Assembly: GCA_009767595.1 (NCBI GenBank)
Contig: VSDK01011285.1
Location: 1-64,000 of the forward strand
Length of the DNA stretch: 64,000 nucleotides
Direction: 5' to 3'
Source: Symbiodinium kawagutii
Taxonomy: Eukaryota; Sar; Dinophyceae; Suessiales; Symbiodiniaceae
The translations under genes and the position numbers were made by a program. Below the pieces are notes generated by a model. That model did no database searches. It saw nothing but the letters and a program-made list of their open reading frames with translations, and was not told the DNA's origin. Positions 12,041-22,500 of the stretch are shown in pieces (positions within the stretch are counted from its first letter, which is position 1; every line of letters starts with the position of its first letter).

Positions 12041-12189
12041 GTGTACTTATCACTTTGATACTAGAGTGCCCCACCGATCTGTGCAAAGTGACTTGAGAAT
12101 GTCCGGGGTCACCTCGTTCTTGGTGTGGACAGGCGTCAGCACCGGCACCTCCGGATGCCGCCGACCAGGCGCCGACATCTGATCACGTT

Positions 12190-13457
12190 GCCCTGAAGAC
12201 CTCAAATCCGGGACTTTGATTGTGTGATCTTGATCAAATCCGTATTGCAGGCCCGGCTCCTGGAAAGAAACAGCCCGTTCCTATCGCTTCTTGAGGCAGC
12301 TAATGGTGGTTTCTGATGATCGTATCTACCTGTTGGTTTCATCTATTTTCATTACTTTAGGGGGGTTACACTAATCAGAAACCAACATTAATAACCAGCC
12401 ATGAAGCAGAGAGCGGTTGTTTTGTGACATAGCAGCGGTGTCGCCGAGGTTGAGACCGACGATGGATGGTTCCAACCTGTGCCTCCGGACTTTGTAGCGG
12501 TTTGCAGCAAATGACCAGCTTCGGATTGCACCACCCTTGGATGGCTGGTGGCACCAGACCCAGTCACCATGTAAATAGCTGGTATTTCCCATGTATATCC
12601 CAAAGGTCTTGTTGACCATTCTTCCCCACAAACCATTGCCAACCATTGCCAACCATCACCTATCAATTGGCTGGTTGTGACCAGGGGGTTATAACCAACA
12701 AGTTATATATTAATCTATTATCAGTCATTATCAACCGTCAGTTGTCAACAATTCAGCACAATTAACCATTGGTTCTGTTGGTTACTTGACCCACCACAAT
12801 GTAGTTGGTATGTCCCATACTATTGTTGGTCATTATCCATCTTATTCATAATAGTTTTCAGCATCAGTTATTAACCATTATATCATTTGGTCATCAACGA
12901 CTAGCCAGCTGTTTAACCATGAGGTAGTTTGCACTGGTTCTTAACCATGGGTTCTTAAAAGTCATTTCTTAACCATTGGTTCATAACCATTGTTTCTACC
13001 ATTTGGTTCTTAACCAGTTAGTTTAACCATGATTTGGAGTTTGTCAAATAGCTGGTTCTTAACCATTGGCTCATGAAATTATATCAATATATAGTTGGTT
13101 TATCTTTGATCAACCATTGATTCTTAACCATTGGCTTGATCGAGTCCCCATGAATCATGAGTTAATCTTAACCATTCGTTACTAACCCATGAATTCTACC
13201 AATAGTTAACCATTAGCAACTATGGTCAAGTCCCATTAGTTAACTATATAGTTCACCAATAGTTTACCAATAGTTAGCCATTGGTTACTGATCTAATCAA
13301 CCATGAGCAATGATCAAGTCCCCATTTTTATCATGGACCTTTTCAATTCATGGTTAATTAGATCAGTAATCAATGGTCAACTGATCAAGCCAATGGTTAA
13401 CTGTTGGTAACTTATCAACAATGTCTAGTTATGGACCACCACTTCCACTTGTTCCAG
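12190..13457. other. non-coding, ACCAT-rich low complexity
   Basis: From about 12660 to 13400 the sequence is built from variants of TTAACCATTGG and ACCATTATC. A GC island at about 12400-12560 is open on the minus strand but has no supporting borders. Confidence 0.45.
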
Positions 13458-13554
13458 CGTAGCTCGCTGACCAAAAATCGCAGGTGCGTCCAGATCGAAG
13501 ACGCGGTTGCGGTGGTGTTGTTGCATCGCGCATCGTTGCAGGCCATGTGGCCAG
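13458..13554 (+). CDS. putative internal exon, unknown protein
   Basis: Acceptor CTTGTTCCAG|C and donor GGCCAG|GTGTCT bound 97 nt that read RSSLTKNRRCVQIEDAVAVV then LLHRASLQAMWP. A second acceptor-like CAG at 13491-13493 would shorten it. Composition and borders agree. Function unknown. Confidence 0.45.
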
Positions 13555-14546
13555 GTGTCTCAGGCTTGGTGGATATTTGTGGTATGTTTTACGTATGGTA
13601 TAAGTAGTTTCTTTACCAACTCATACAGTTGGTAGGGTATGCCCAAGATGAAAGTTTTTTGTTTTTTAATAGCCAACCATGGTTAATGATAGAAACAATT
13701 GAAATAATCACCAACAAAAATGGTCAAACAAATCTGATAGTCAAGTGCTTAATTCACCCACCTGTGCAGGGAGGCATCAAAATGATGGATTACTGTCATC
13801 AACGATTAAACGTTGACCATCAACTTTAAAACACACATTTATCGCTGCAAAGATGGCGTCACAATCTTTATATTTTTTTCAGGGACCCAAGGTATGTTGT
13901 GCATGGGCTTGGTACAACAAAACCATGATCAGTCATTTTGAAGCCATGGCTAGTTCCAGGTAGTCGCAGAAAAAGATCACTCATGATCATTAGTTCAAGT
14001 TTGAATCCCAGCGGGTTTATGATCTTGAGGTATCTCCAATTGAGCGATGCGCACCGGTGGTTGTAGCTAGAGGTTTCTTGGGCGTGTCTTGCGATTTCAC
14101 TGATCAACGTGTTTTCATATAACCTGTGGAAATACAAATTGTAGCAAGTGAGGTCAAACAACGGCAGTTTATCAAAATGGGGTAAGCCCAAACACATGGA
14201 TGGTTTGTTACTGTAAATGGTTCATATGGGGGCACGCCTTGTTTTGTAGAAATATCCATACGTCAGAAGAACAACCAGCAAGAATAATTGAAGATCTACA
14301 TGATATTTTTTGTTGGGTACCCGTTTGCGTATTGCCAAACGACATGAGTGGCGTTGGCGCTATTGCATGGCATATGCGCGAACAACGGATAGTTCCAGAC
14401 ATAGTAAAGTGCCATTGTATGCCGTTTCCTGCCAATGCACCTGGCCCAGGTGTTTTTTTGTTTTGTGTTGATCAGTTTGACATCTAGATTTTTGATGATA
14501 ATCCAATAGATCATTGTACTAACTAACCCAGCCTATACCTATCTGA
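13555..14546. other. intronic/intergenic stretch
   Basis: AT-rich. The long minus-strand open frames at about 13868-14200 and 14208-14514 have AT-rich, intron-like composition and no borders, so they were not called. Confidence 0.35.
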
Positions 14547-14854
14547 GTGTGTTTGAAGTCAGAGCAGTTATGGCAATTCCTGGCCATGCTCGACCAGGAC
14601 CATGTGGTAGGTGCTGAGTCAGCTTTGTGCGGATGCCCAGCTGAAACCAGCTGCCTTCAGCTGGGTTTGATGGGGACACCATGCATTGATGGGGTTGGTG
14701 GGCTGAATGAAGGCCGGGAAGTTCAAATGGAATCCGTTTTAGCAGAAATGAGCAGCAGATTTTGTGCGTCTCGGGAGAAAAAGAGACCTTACGTGCCTCG
14801 CAGTAGAGGGTACAAGAGATGGCCAGGTCGCTTGGGGAACTGGTCAAAACCCAA
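14547..14854 (+). CDS. possible exon, unknown protein
   Basis: Open plus frame ending at a good donor (ACCCAA|GTAAGA at 14855). The C-terminal part reads EVQMESVLAEMSSRFCAS then REKKRPYVPRSRGYKRWPG. The 5' border is not defined and the minus strand is also open. Only the part from about 14600 looks coding. Confidence 0.3.
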
Positions 14855-14969
14855 GTAAGAAACACACGAAAGATGATAGGAAAGACCGTCGGCTACTTGT
14901 GGACACCAAGGGACTAGGTAGACCGGAAACTGTTTCCAACGATGAGAGTAGTTTCCGTAGATGGTGAAG

Positions 14970-15209
14970 AACTATCATCGTGCCTGAGAGGGAGCTGGGC
15001 ACACTGTGGTTTGTTGAGTACGAAGGCAAGATGGAGAACGGTCAGCTGGAGCAGGTCAGGATCCCGATCCTTCGAAGACCGGGCAGTTGGAGTTGCAGGG
15101 CGCGTTCTCGTCACAGGTTTCAGCCTGTGGTTGTCCTGGAAGTCTTGGGTTCTGTTGCCCCCTCTTGGGAATCAAAATTGTCGCAACAAACGGCCTTGAT
15201 TAACATGAG
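14970..15209 (+). CDS. putative internal exon, unknown protein
   Basis: Follows AG at 14968-14969 and ends at AACATGAG|GTAACG. The frame reads TIIVPERELGTLWFVEYEG, KMENGQLEQVRIPILRRPG and VVVLEVLGSVAPSWESK, with alternating hydrophobic strands like a beta-rich domain. An in-frame TGA lies just upstream of the proposed acceptor, which supports the border. No family was recognised. Confidence 0.45.
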
Positions 15210-16279
15210 GTAACGAGGAATCAGTTGTTTTGCATGTTCCATGGGGAATGTTTGAATTTAACTGTGTATCATTGCCGCTTCGTGTCCAGGGTCCGCATGG
15301 GAGCCTAAATATTATCTATGATTGTTAATCAATCAAGCCATAAATCAACAAGTGAGCCAGTGAGCCAATTATAAATGCCATCAGTGGCTTATCTTATCAG
15401 TGTTAATTATCATTATCATCATTGCCCACCATTTATAAGCCAGTGTTATCAACTATAGTTGTTTGCAAACCCTTATGAACCAATACTAATCAGATCACAA
15501 AAAAGCAAAACCGTTGCTTACATAATCGTTTTTCACCATCCAACATCATTCAAAGTTCTAAGCTAGATTTGGCCCCAACCAGTAGGTGTGTTCTAGACTG
15601 CTCACATCGCGGTACCCTCTGTTACCACCGAGTGTTCACACCATCGGCAACCATCATTAATTAAGCATTAAGTATCCAACAGCTGACCATTACTGAACTA
15701 TTATTGGTGATTACTAAAGCGCTTGCTAACCGTTGATCATTAGCCAACCTCAATAATGATCCACAGGGTAATAATTTTCCACAATTCACGAGCAATGATT
15801 AACTGTTGTCAGGAATTCAACCACTAGTTATACCCATTAATGCACCAATTCATCAATTCCAGAGTAAGTAATTAAGCATTGCAATTACTATGATGAATCA
15901 CCATTGGTTGTACCATCAGCAAAGTCAACACCACAATACTAATATCACCAGAAATCATTCATTATACACTGAGCCAAAGCCTAATCATCAATTTATCATA
16001 ATATAGTGAAATAATCAGCCACTGTTGAACCATTTAAAACAATGATAACGGGTTGGTAAATGATTAAACTGTCACGGTTCATGGTTCATCAACCATTGAC
16101 AGCCATTAACCGCTAGAACACCAGGCAATTCATTATTGACAATGATATAAGGGTTCATACCGGATGGAATTTCCAATAGGAAGCATTATACTAAGTTCGA
16201 ATAAGTAAGTTGATATTACTTACAATATGTTTCTTATACGCACATACAATGGATGTAAAAGCTGCACTGTTGGGTGTAG
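15210..16279. other. non-coding stretch
   Basis: AT-rich, with many ACCATTA/TTAACCA words from about 15620 to 16140. Nothing gene-like. Confidence 0.5.
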
Positions 16280-16457
16280 AACCGTCCCATGTGACTGCAC
16301 CTTCGCTGAGCCGGTCAACCATTGCGCCTTCCGCGGCGCGACTGAACCCGCGAAAAGGTCGGGTGCAGAAGGCGACTTCGCCCCGCACCTGCGCGACATG
16401 CACGACGAGACGGCGGCGTGTCGCTCGGCGGCGCGATGGCGTAACGGCGTGTGGGAG
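16280..16457 (+). CDS. putative internal exon, unknown protein
   Basis: GC-rich island entered after GTGTAG and leaving at GGGAG|GTGGTG. It reads TVPCDCTFAEPVNHCAFRG, TEPAKRSGAEGDFAPHLRDM and HDETAACRSAARWRNGVWE. The Cys and His pairs near the start could bind metal but match no pattern I know. The three frames overlap in openness, but this one has the most protein-like composition. Confidence 0.45.
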
Positions 16458-16585
16458 GTGGTGCGGGGAAACCAACCCTGAGCCAACCTATTCAGGCTAT
16501 TTATATGGATATTTCTTAGGATAACCAGGGGATTATAGTGGTTAATTGGGGATAATCACCAACAATAATGGTTAAACAACTACCA

Positions 16586-16710
16586 TATTGCGAATTGGGT
16601 CAATATAGACCAACCAATTTTATGGGGTATAACCAACAAAACTATAGGGAAACAGCCTGGTTGATGATAGGGGAACCAGGGGGACTCAGGGTGAACTGAC
16701 TCATGGCCAT
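16586..16710 (+). repeat. F1 miniature inverted-repeat element
   Basis: The diverged left end is TTGCGAATTGGGTCAA. The right end is CTGACTCATGGCCAT. The interior keeps ATAGGGGAACCAGGGG. An F2 copy follows directly. Confidence 0.6.
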
Positions 16711-16812
16711 ATGGGTGTTTCTCCAAATCGGGAAACCCACAATTGATGGTTTATTTGTTACGATTGGATGTTTTTGGGAGCGTCTCCTATTAGAGAAGAA
16801 CAACCCATACGA
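16711..16812 (+). repeat. F2 miniature inverted-repeat element
   Basis: Left TGTTTCTCCAAATCGGGAA and right GAGAAGAACAACCCA form the foldback. Second case of an F1-F2 pair. Confidence 0.6.
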
Positions 16813-17189
16813 TTCCAAAATCATGATGGGGGTTATGGCTCGTAGCCAAGGCGACCATTGATGTGACAACTGCTGATCGATAAAATACTGTTGATTGATA
16901 TGTCCTTATTGAATACAGTTACGAACGAACAAGCATTGATTAATGATACATATATATTCATATTCTGACGACAGACAACTCTTAAAAAATGATATGTATT
17001 GTTGAACGACGGCTACAATTTACTTCCAATAGGAAGCCATGGACGATTATAGTGACGCAAACCGTCATGGAATAATTGATGTAGTAATGGTTGTACTAAT
17101 TGATCCTTAGCATTGTCGAAGGAAGTTTAGAAGTCTAACTTCCGACAATATGGACAACTCAGCTAGGGTAGATCGCTTATGCAGATGTG

Positions 17190-18215
17190 CGAAAGATGAG
17201 AGCACGAGCGCGCAAAAAATGTTAGGAAAGTCGCGAAATGCTGTGTTTTGCAAGGTTTTGTGCATCATGAGGGTCCAGAAGGGTACCTCGCAAAAGCGGC
17301 GGGTGCGGAGCACTGCGGCGAAAGCTGTGTGCAAAAATCGTGAAAAAACCTAGGCGCGAAGCACATTTGGAAGTCAAAATCGTAAAAACATGGCAGCCTC
17401 GGAGCACTTTTGGGAGATGCAACTTGCAAATTTGTGAAAAAACCTAGGCGCGAAGCACATTTGGAAGTCAAAATCGTAAAAACATGTCAGCACCGGAGCA
17501 CTTTCGGAAGTTGCAACTTGCAAAACCGTTAAAAAACCTGGGCGCGAAGCACATTTCGAAGTCAAAATCGTAAAAACACTGCATGCTCGGAGCACTTTTA
17601 GAGGATTCCACGTTCAAAATCGTTAAAAAACCTAGGCGCCGAGCACATTTGGAAGTCAAAATCGTAAAAACACTACATGCTCGGAGCACTTTTGATGACT
17701 CATGATTCTCAAAACTGGCACGCTGCCTGCGCGCGAAGCAAATTTTTAAGATAAAATCTTGTACCAAAATAAAAACTGCAATTTTACTAGCGTTTCGGGC
17801 CACTTTTCGGAGATGTCATATGATCATGAAAATTGGCACGCCGCCTGCGCGCGAAGCACATTCTCACGTCCGAAGTCGCAAAAACTCGTGGTTTTTAACA
17901 AGTTTTGAAAGTTGCATGTCCGAAAAAGTGCACGCGGCCAGGGCGAGAAGCACATTTTGAAGCAAATGTGTCAAAACACAGCACGTTTTGACACTTTTTG
18001 AACACAGGAGACAAAAGTAGGAAAACACTTGCGTTTCGCGTCACTTTTCGTGATTTATGTGGCCAAAATGTGCACAACGCTTGCGCGCCAAGCACATTTG
18101 CAGGTCAAAAGTAGCAAAACACTTGATGATCGGAACACCTTTGCAAGGTCCAATTATCAAAAGTGGCCAAACACCTAGATGCAAAACACTTCATGATCGA
18201 AGCACATTTGGAAGG
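17190..18215. repeat. 94-bp tandem repeat array
   Basis: The phrase CTAGGCGCGAAGCACATTT recurs with a spacing of 94 bp (marker positions 17351, 17445, 17539, 17633) and continues in diverged form to about 18200. Each unit has two related halves of about 47 bp, one with GCGAAGCACATTTGGAAG and one with CGGAGCACTTTTGGGAG. The array is therefore dimeric. Open frames across it are repeats of the same unit and not genes. Confidence 0.85.
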
Positions 18216-18835
18216 TAAATGAATAGATAGACGAAAGATGGCTAGACAAAGAGGTAGCCAGATAGATCGACAAGTCGATAGTCAGATCGATGGGTGGCTA
18301 GATGGATAGTCAGATACATAGATGCATCGATGGATAGATAGATAGATAGATGGATGGATAGATAGATAGATAGATAGATAGAATAGCTAGAATAGATAGA
18401 TGGAATAGACAGACAATTGGATAGCCAGATTCAGATGGCTAGATGGGTCGATAGATAGACAGATAGGTAGACGAAACGAGAGTCAGATAGATAAGTAGAT
18501 AGATAGTCAGGTAGAAAGACAGAAAGATAGACAGATGGACACATAGATGATCAGACAAATAATTCGGTAGATAGATAGACAGATAGATAGATAGGCAGAT
18601 AGATAAATAGATAGATGGACAGGTAGATAGATAGATACATAGACAGAAAGATGACGAGATAGATAGTGAGGCAGATAGAAAGACAAGTACATAGGCAGAT
18701 AGATAAACGAATAGATCATCAGATAGATAGATAGATAGATAGACAGTCAGACAGACAGAAAGAAAACTGATCCACTGATAGAAAGATAGCTAGACAGATA
18801 GGCTGCCAGTCAAGTGGCCAGATAGATGCTCACAT
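18216..18835. repeat. GATA/TAGA microsatellite, imperfect
   Basis: Hundreds of bases of GATAGATA with scattered substitutions, directly abutting the 94-bp array. Confidence 0.9.
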
Positions 18836-20119
18836 TGGTAGGAAGTCAGGCCCAAGTGATGTTCAGTTCTCGGATCCCTCGGACAATCAAGCGTCGCAAC
18901 CACAACTGCACACTCCTATAGTGCTCCTATCTTGGAAACTTCCGCCACCGCCTTGTGCGGTACTACTCGTACGTAGTCATAGGAACTAGTAACCAACTAT
19001 GTTTGGATGATCAATGTGTGAATAGTTACGTCAATGTGGTTACGTGCGGCTTTTCAAGATTCGCTGGGAATTAGTATCGCATGATTGGCAATCACTATCA
19101 TGATTGACCACCTATGAACCACCATTGTCATTACCCATCGGTAATTACCTCGAATATTATCAGAATGTGGGTTTATGATATGGTGACTGCAATAATTGAG
19201 GTCGATGTGACCTTGATGAACTGTCACATCTCCAGCTAGGGGTGCGTCAAACCGTCCACCAATGCGCAGCCAAAAAATGAACATCCAAGAGTTTGGGTCT
19301 CGGACTTTAACAAAAACATGATATATACTATTGTGTCTCAGCATTTTGCTAATAAACACGATTTACAAACAACATTTGAGACACAATAGTATAATCTATC
19401 CAAATTTGATCATAAACCTGTTGACCTGCTAGGTTTGACTATAAAAATCATCATATCCCATTAGGCGATGGTTGGGATGTTCATCGTTTGATGGGATGCA
19501 TAGCTTCCATGAGACCCTACCAGAGGACCAACTGGAAGTCATCCATTTTCTTGGAGAGAAATCTCGCTCCTTTGCCACATCCTCACCATGAACTGTATAG
19601 GTTTTTTGTGGTTTGATGGCTAATAGAATCGTCCTTGCTCTTGTGAGCATGGGGAAAAATGGTCTTTGTTGTTGGGATATGACCAGTTGCTTAGCATAGT
19701 CATGGCAGTTATTGGCTACCTTGTAGGGTCATTTACGACGGCTTTTATCCCAGTTATAGCCCCAACTGCACATCCCCCTAGTTGTTTTTTCTTTTTTGAC
19801 CTGCACTTATTTGCTTCTAATGGCACCTGCCACTCAGCAGTTGGTTGGTGTCAAACATAGTTTTCTACGAAGTCAATAAGGTTTACACTCTGGTAATCTC
19901 ATATAGGTGGCTGGAAAACTGGAAAACCATCAATGATTGGTGGATTTTCCAGCCAGCTATGTTAGGCAATCCCGTCTCCCCCAAAGCTTGTGAACCATTG
20001 AAATTCATGATTAACCATCATGATCCCCAATTATCGATAATGTTAGTTTATGATTTATAATGGTTAATTAAGAATGGTTGGTTATTAGTCCTATATCCGG
20101 AACCATTCACCAACCACAG
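18836..20119. other. intronic/intergenic stretch with one weak island
   Basis: A weak plus-strand island at about 18850-18975 reads QFSDPSDNQASQPQLHTP then IVLLSWKLPPPPCAVLLV. A 16-bp inverted repeat (ATACTATTGTGTCTCA and its complement) lies at about 19325-19395. The rest is AT-rich. Confidence 0.35.
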
Positions 20120-20169
20120 GGGTGAACCACCCCGGGTCGCCCTTCCTTGGACCGTTCCTTGATCCCATG
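20120..20169 (+). CDS. possible micro-exon, unknown protein
   Basis: Lies between AACCACAG|G and CCCATG|GTAGGT, 50 nt. It reads VNHPGSPFLGPFLDPM. The open frame continues past the donor to about 20250, so the donor may not be used. Confidence 0.3.
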
Positions 20170-21185
20170 GTAGGTGGAGTGCATGTGTCGCTGGAAGGCG
20201 CGGAGTCCATGTGCCATCCAACGCGTCTCGTGAAAAATCGGGACAAAGCATCCAATCATAGGAATGTTTTAAAAGGGGTTGTAACCAGTATGTAATAATG
20301 GTTGTTCATAAGGATTCACAAGTAAAAATAATGGTTCAAATCAACTATTGGTTGGGAATGATATAGCTGGTTGGTGGTTTTGATTGACAGTTTGCTTATG
20401 TGTTCCTAGTAATGTGTTAACAAATGGTTGGTTGACTCATATGTTTCATAGGGGTTGAAAACACCAACCAGTATGTTACATAGGATGCAATTATTGTACA
20501 ATCGTTATACAATTCATTACACCATTATTTTAGGAATGGTATATAACCATGGTATGTAACCATTGGCAAGACCATGACAACCATTATTAAGAAGGAAACT
20601 AGCTAACTACGGAGTACACCAGTTTTGGACAAACCCATGTGTACGCAATAGTACGTGTTACTATTTATATATGCACGTATTATGAACACATATTTTGCAT
20701 GGATAGAACTATGGAAATGTGCATAGAAGCGTTGTGTTACCGTGATACCATGACTAAATGAGATGGTTAGGATATTATTCGGACATGGTGGCAAATTGGT
20801 TTGTAATTCTGTGATTACAATTCTATTATATAAGTTCAGTATATCCACATACGACCACCTGAACAGGATGTTACTGGTCATTAATTAATGTTCCTTTAAA
20901 ACTCAGGAAGAGAAAGAATCACAATGAGGCCAGGGATGATCTTTATTAAGTTGTCCCCAGTCATCATCCTTATAAACCAGTTTATCAATAACTTTTCACA
21001 ACAATTAATTACATACGGAGGCTATCCCGAATGATACAAAGCCAATCTCACTAACAATCATCCATCCTCGAATCTCATATTATAGATTCATGTCGTGCAT
21101 CACGGTTAGTAGTCATGTACCATATTATAGCTTATTAGCTTTGAATCCAATCTTATTTATTCACACTAAGCTCATTAACCATCAG
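20170..21185. other. non-coding stretch
   Basis: AT-rich DNA with an F3 repeat (20366-20471). No gene seen. Confidence 0.45.
20366..20471 (+). repeat. F3 inverted-repeat element
   Basis: The left end is GCTGGTTGGTGGTTTTGA and the right end GAAAACACCAACCAGT, imperfect inverted repeats about 106 bp apart. The interior has AACAAATGGTTGGTTGACTC, shared with the copy at 21352. Confidence 0.65.
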
Positions 21186-21300
21186 CCACTATGGCATTGC
21201 CATGCCCGTATCGGCATCGATGCTGGGAACCGCGCCAGGGCTCGAGCTGAATCATGGCACCGACATCGTCAGCAAAGCAATGTATGGCAGAATCGAGCAG
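21186..21300 (+). CDS. putative internal exon, unknown protein
   Basis: Entered after ATCAG and leaving at GAGCAG|GTCCGC. The frame reads HYGIAMPVSASMLGTAPG then LELNHGTDIVSKAMYGRIEQ. The frame stays open past the donor. Unknown family. Confidence 0.4.
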
Positions 21301-21351
21301 GTCCGCCACGGGGGATCCACCGTTAAACATGGGATTTGCCTTCGAAGCAAT

Positions 21352-21458
21352 GGCTGGTTGGTAGTTTGATTAGCATGTCTTAAAATTTTCCCTAGTAATT
21401 ATTAACAAATGGTTGGTTGACTCATATTTTTCATAGGGGTGGTTCAACCACCAACCAG
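21352..21458 (+). repeat. F3 inverted-repeat element
   Basis: Left GGCTGGTTGGTAGTTTGAT and right TTCAACCACCAACCAG. Nearly the same length and interior as 20366-20471. Confidence 0.7.
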
Positions 21459-22183
21459 ATGGGCATTGCAAACGATGTGCACTTACATAAATCTCTTTAT
21501 GGAGATCGATCAAAAGAGAGAGAAATAGAGACAAACATAATCGCAGATAATCCATTTGATATGATATGTTTTTATGTTCTATGACAGTGCACATGCATAT
21601 TGATGCATCTCTGCGCATGTGTATGCAGGAATCTAGTGTAGGGGTAAGGTGGCAAACAAAGGTCCGAAGGTATTCCAAAACCAACAAAACGTTCGGAAGT
21701 CCCACAGCAGCCATGAACAACAGGTTGCAAAACCACAGCATGGCGGTTCGCTATACGTAGCGAGTGGGTTGTAACCTAGTTGGCAAGGTGAATAGCAAAC
21801 TTGTTGCCAAAGAGATTTCCCATTGTATCGGCTAGCTAGCCAACGACCTGGTGACCTGATGATATCGGTCAGAACTAGCTTTACTTGATGGTTCATCCTG
21901 CCTTGACAATCCCATTTCTGATGACACCTATTGCTAAATTACACAATGGCAGGTCTTAGTTGATAGGGGAGCATGGCCAACACTTTTGATTAAATCAATT
22001 GATATTTGTTGCTGCGGTTTATTCATTTTGGGTCCTGGTTGTTGATAATAACACATTACGTTGTTTAGAAGCAAACATGTGTGTGCGTGTTGTTGTTCAT
22101 CAGAATGAAAGTTCCAATTCCGATTCTAGGAATAGTGGAATGTAGTCAGTTGTTCAACATGATATTTTTTCAATCTGGTCATC

Positions 22184-22296
22184 CGGTGGTTCCTCAAAAT
22201 AGGGGGTACCCCCAAATCATCTAGTTCACAAACCCTATTTATAGCAATAAGCCCACCAATATTTTTTGGGTACCCCTGTTTTGAGAAACCCTCATA
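22184..22296 (+). repeat. F2 miniature inverted-repeat element
   Basis: GGTGGTTCCTCAAAATAGG with GGGTACCCCC at the left, and GGGTACCCCTGTTTTGAGA at the right. A clear foldback copy. Confidence 0.8.
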
Positions 22297-22350
22297 TGAG
22301 CTGTAGTGCGAATTCAGTTGGCTTTTCCCCACCACTCAGCTGTTGAGCAG

Positions 22351-22500
22351 CTGGGTGGAACACGCCTATAACCCGTTGGGGTCCCTGCTGGAGGCTATCC
22401 TTCGAAGTCTGAAGTTGTCCCTGAGTTGCAGCGGAACTGCGCGGAACCGGGTTGTGGTTCTGCTGGTGGGTTCATCGCCAGCAGCCGGTAGGGATGGTGA
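22351..22500 (+). CDS. putative exon, unknown protein
   Basis: Follows GTTGAGCAG and is open to a stop at about 22501. It reads WVEHAYNPLGSLLEAILRS then LKLSLSCSGTARNRVVVLL. The hydrophobic helical character could be a membrane or packing helix. The minus strand is also open with a Ser/Arg-rich product. Plus is preferred because of the acceptor. Confidence 0.35.

Noticed and set aside
17265..17803. Repeated minus-strand ORFs with CFYDFDFQMCFAPRFF-type peptides
   Set aside because: They are translations of the 94-bp satellite.
17190..18215. CRISPR-like array
   Set aside because: Units are contiguous and related across their whole length, with no unique spacers, and the genome is eukaryotic.
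18507..18719. Minus-strand ORF rich in Tyr/Leu/Ser
   Set aside because: Translation of the GATA microsatellite.
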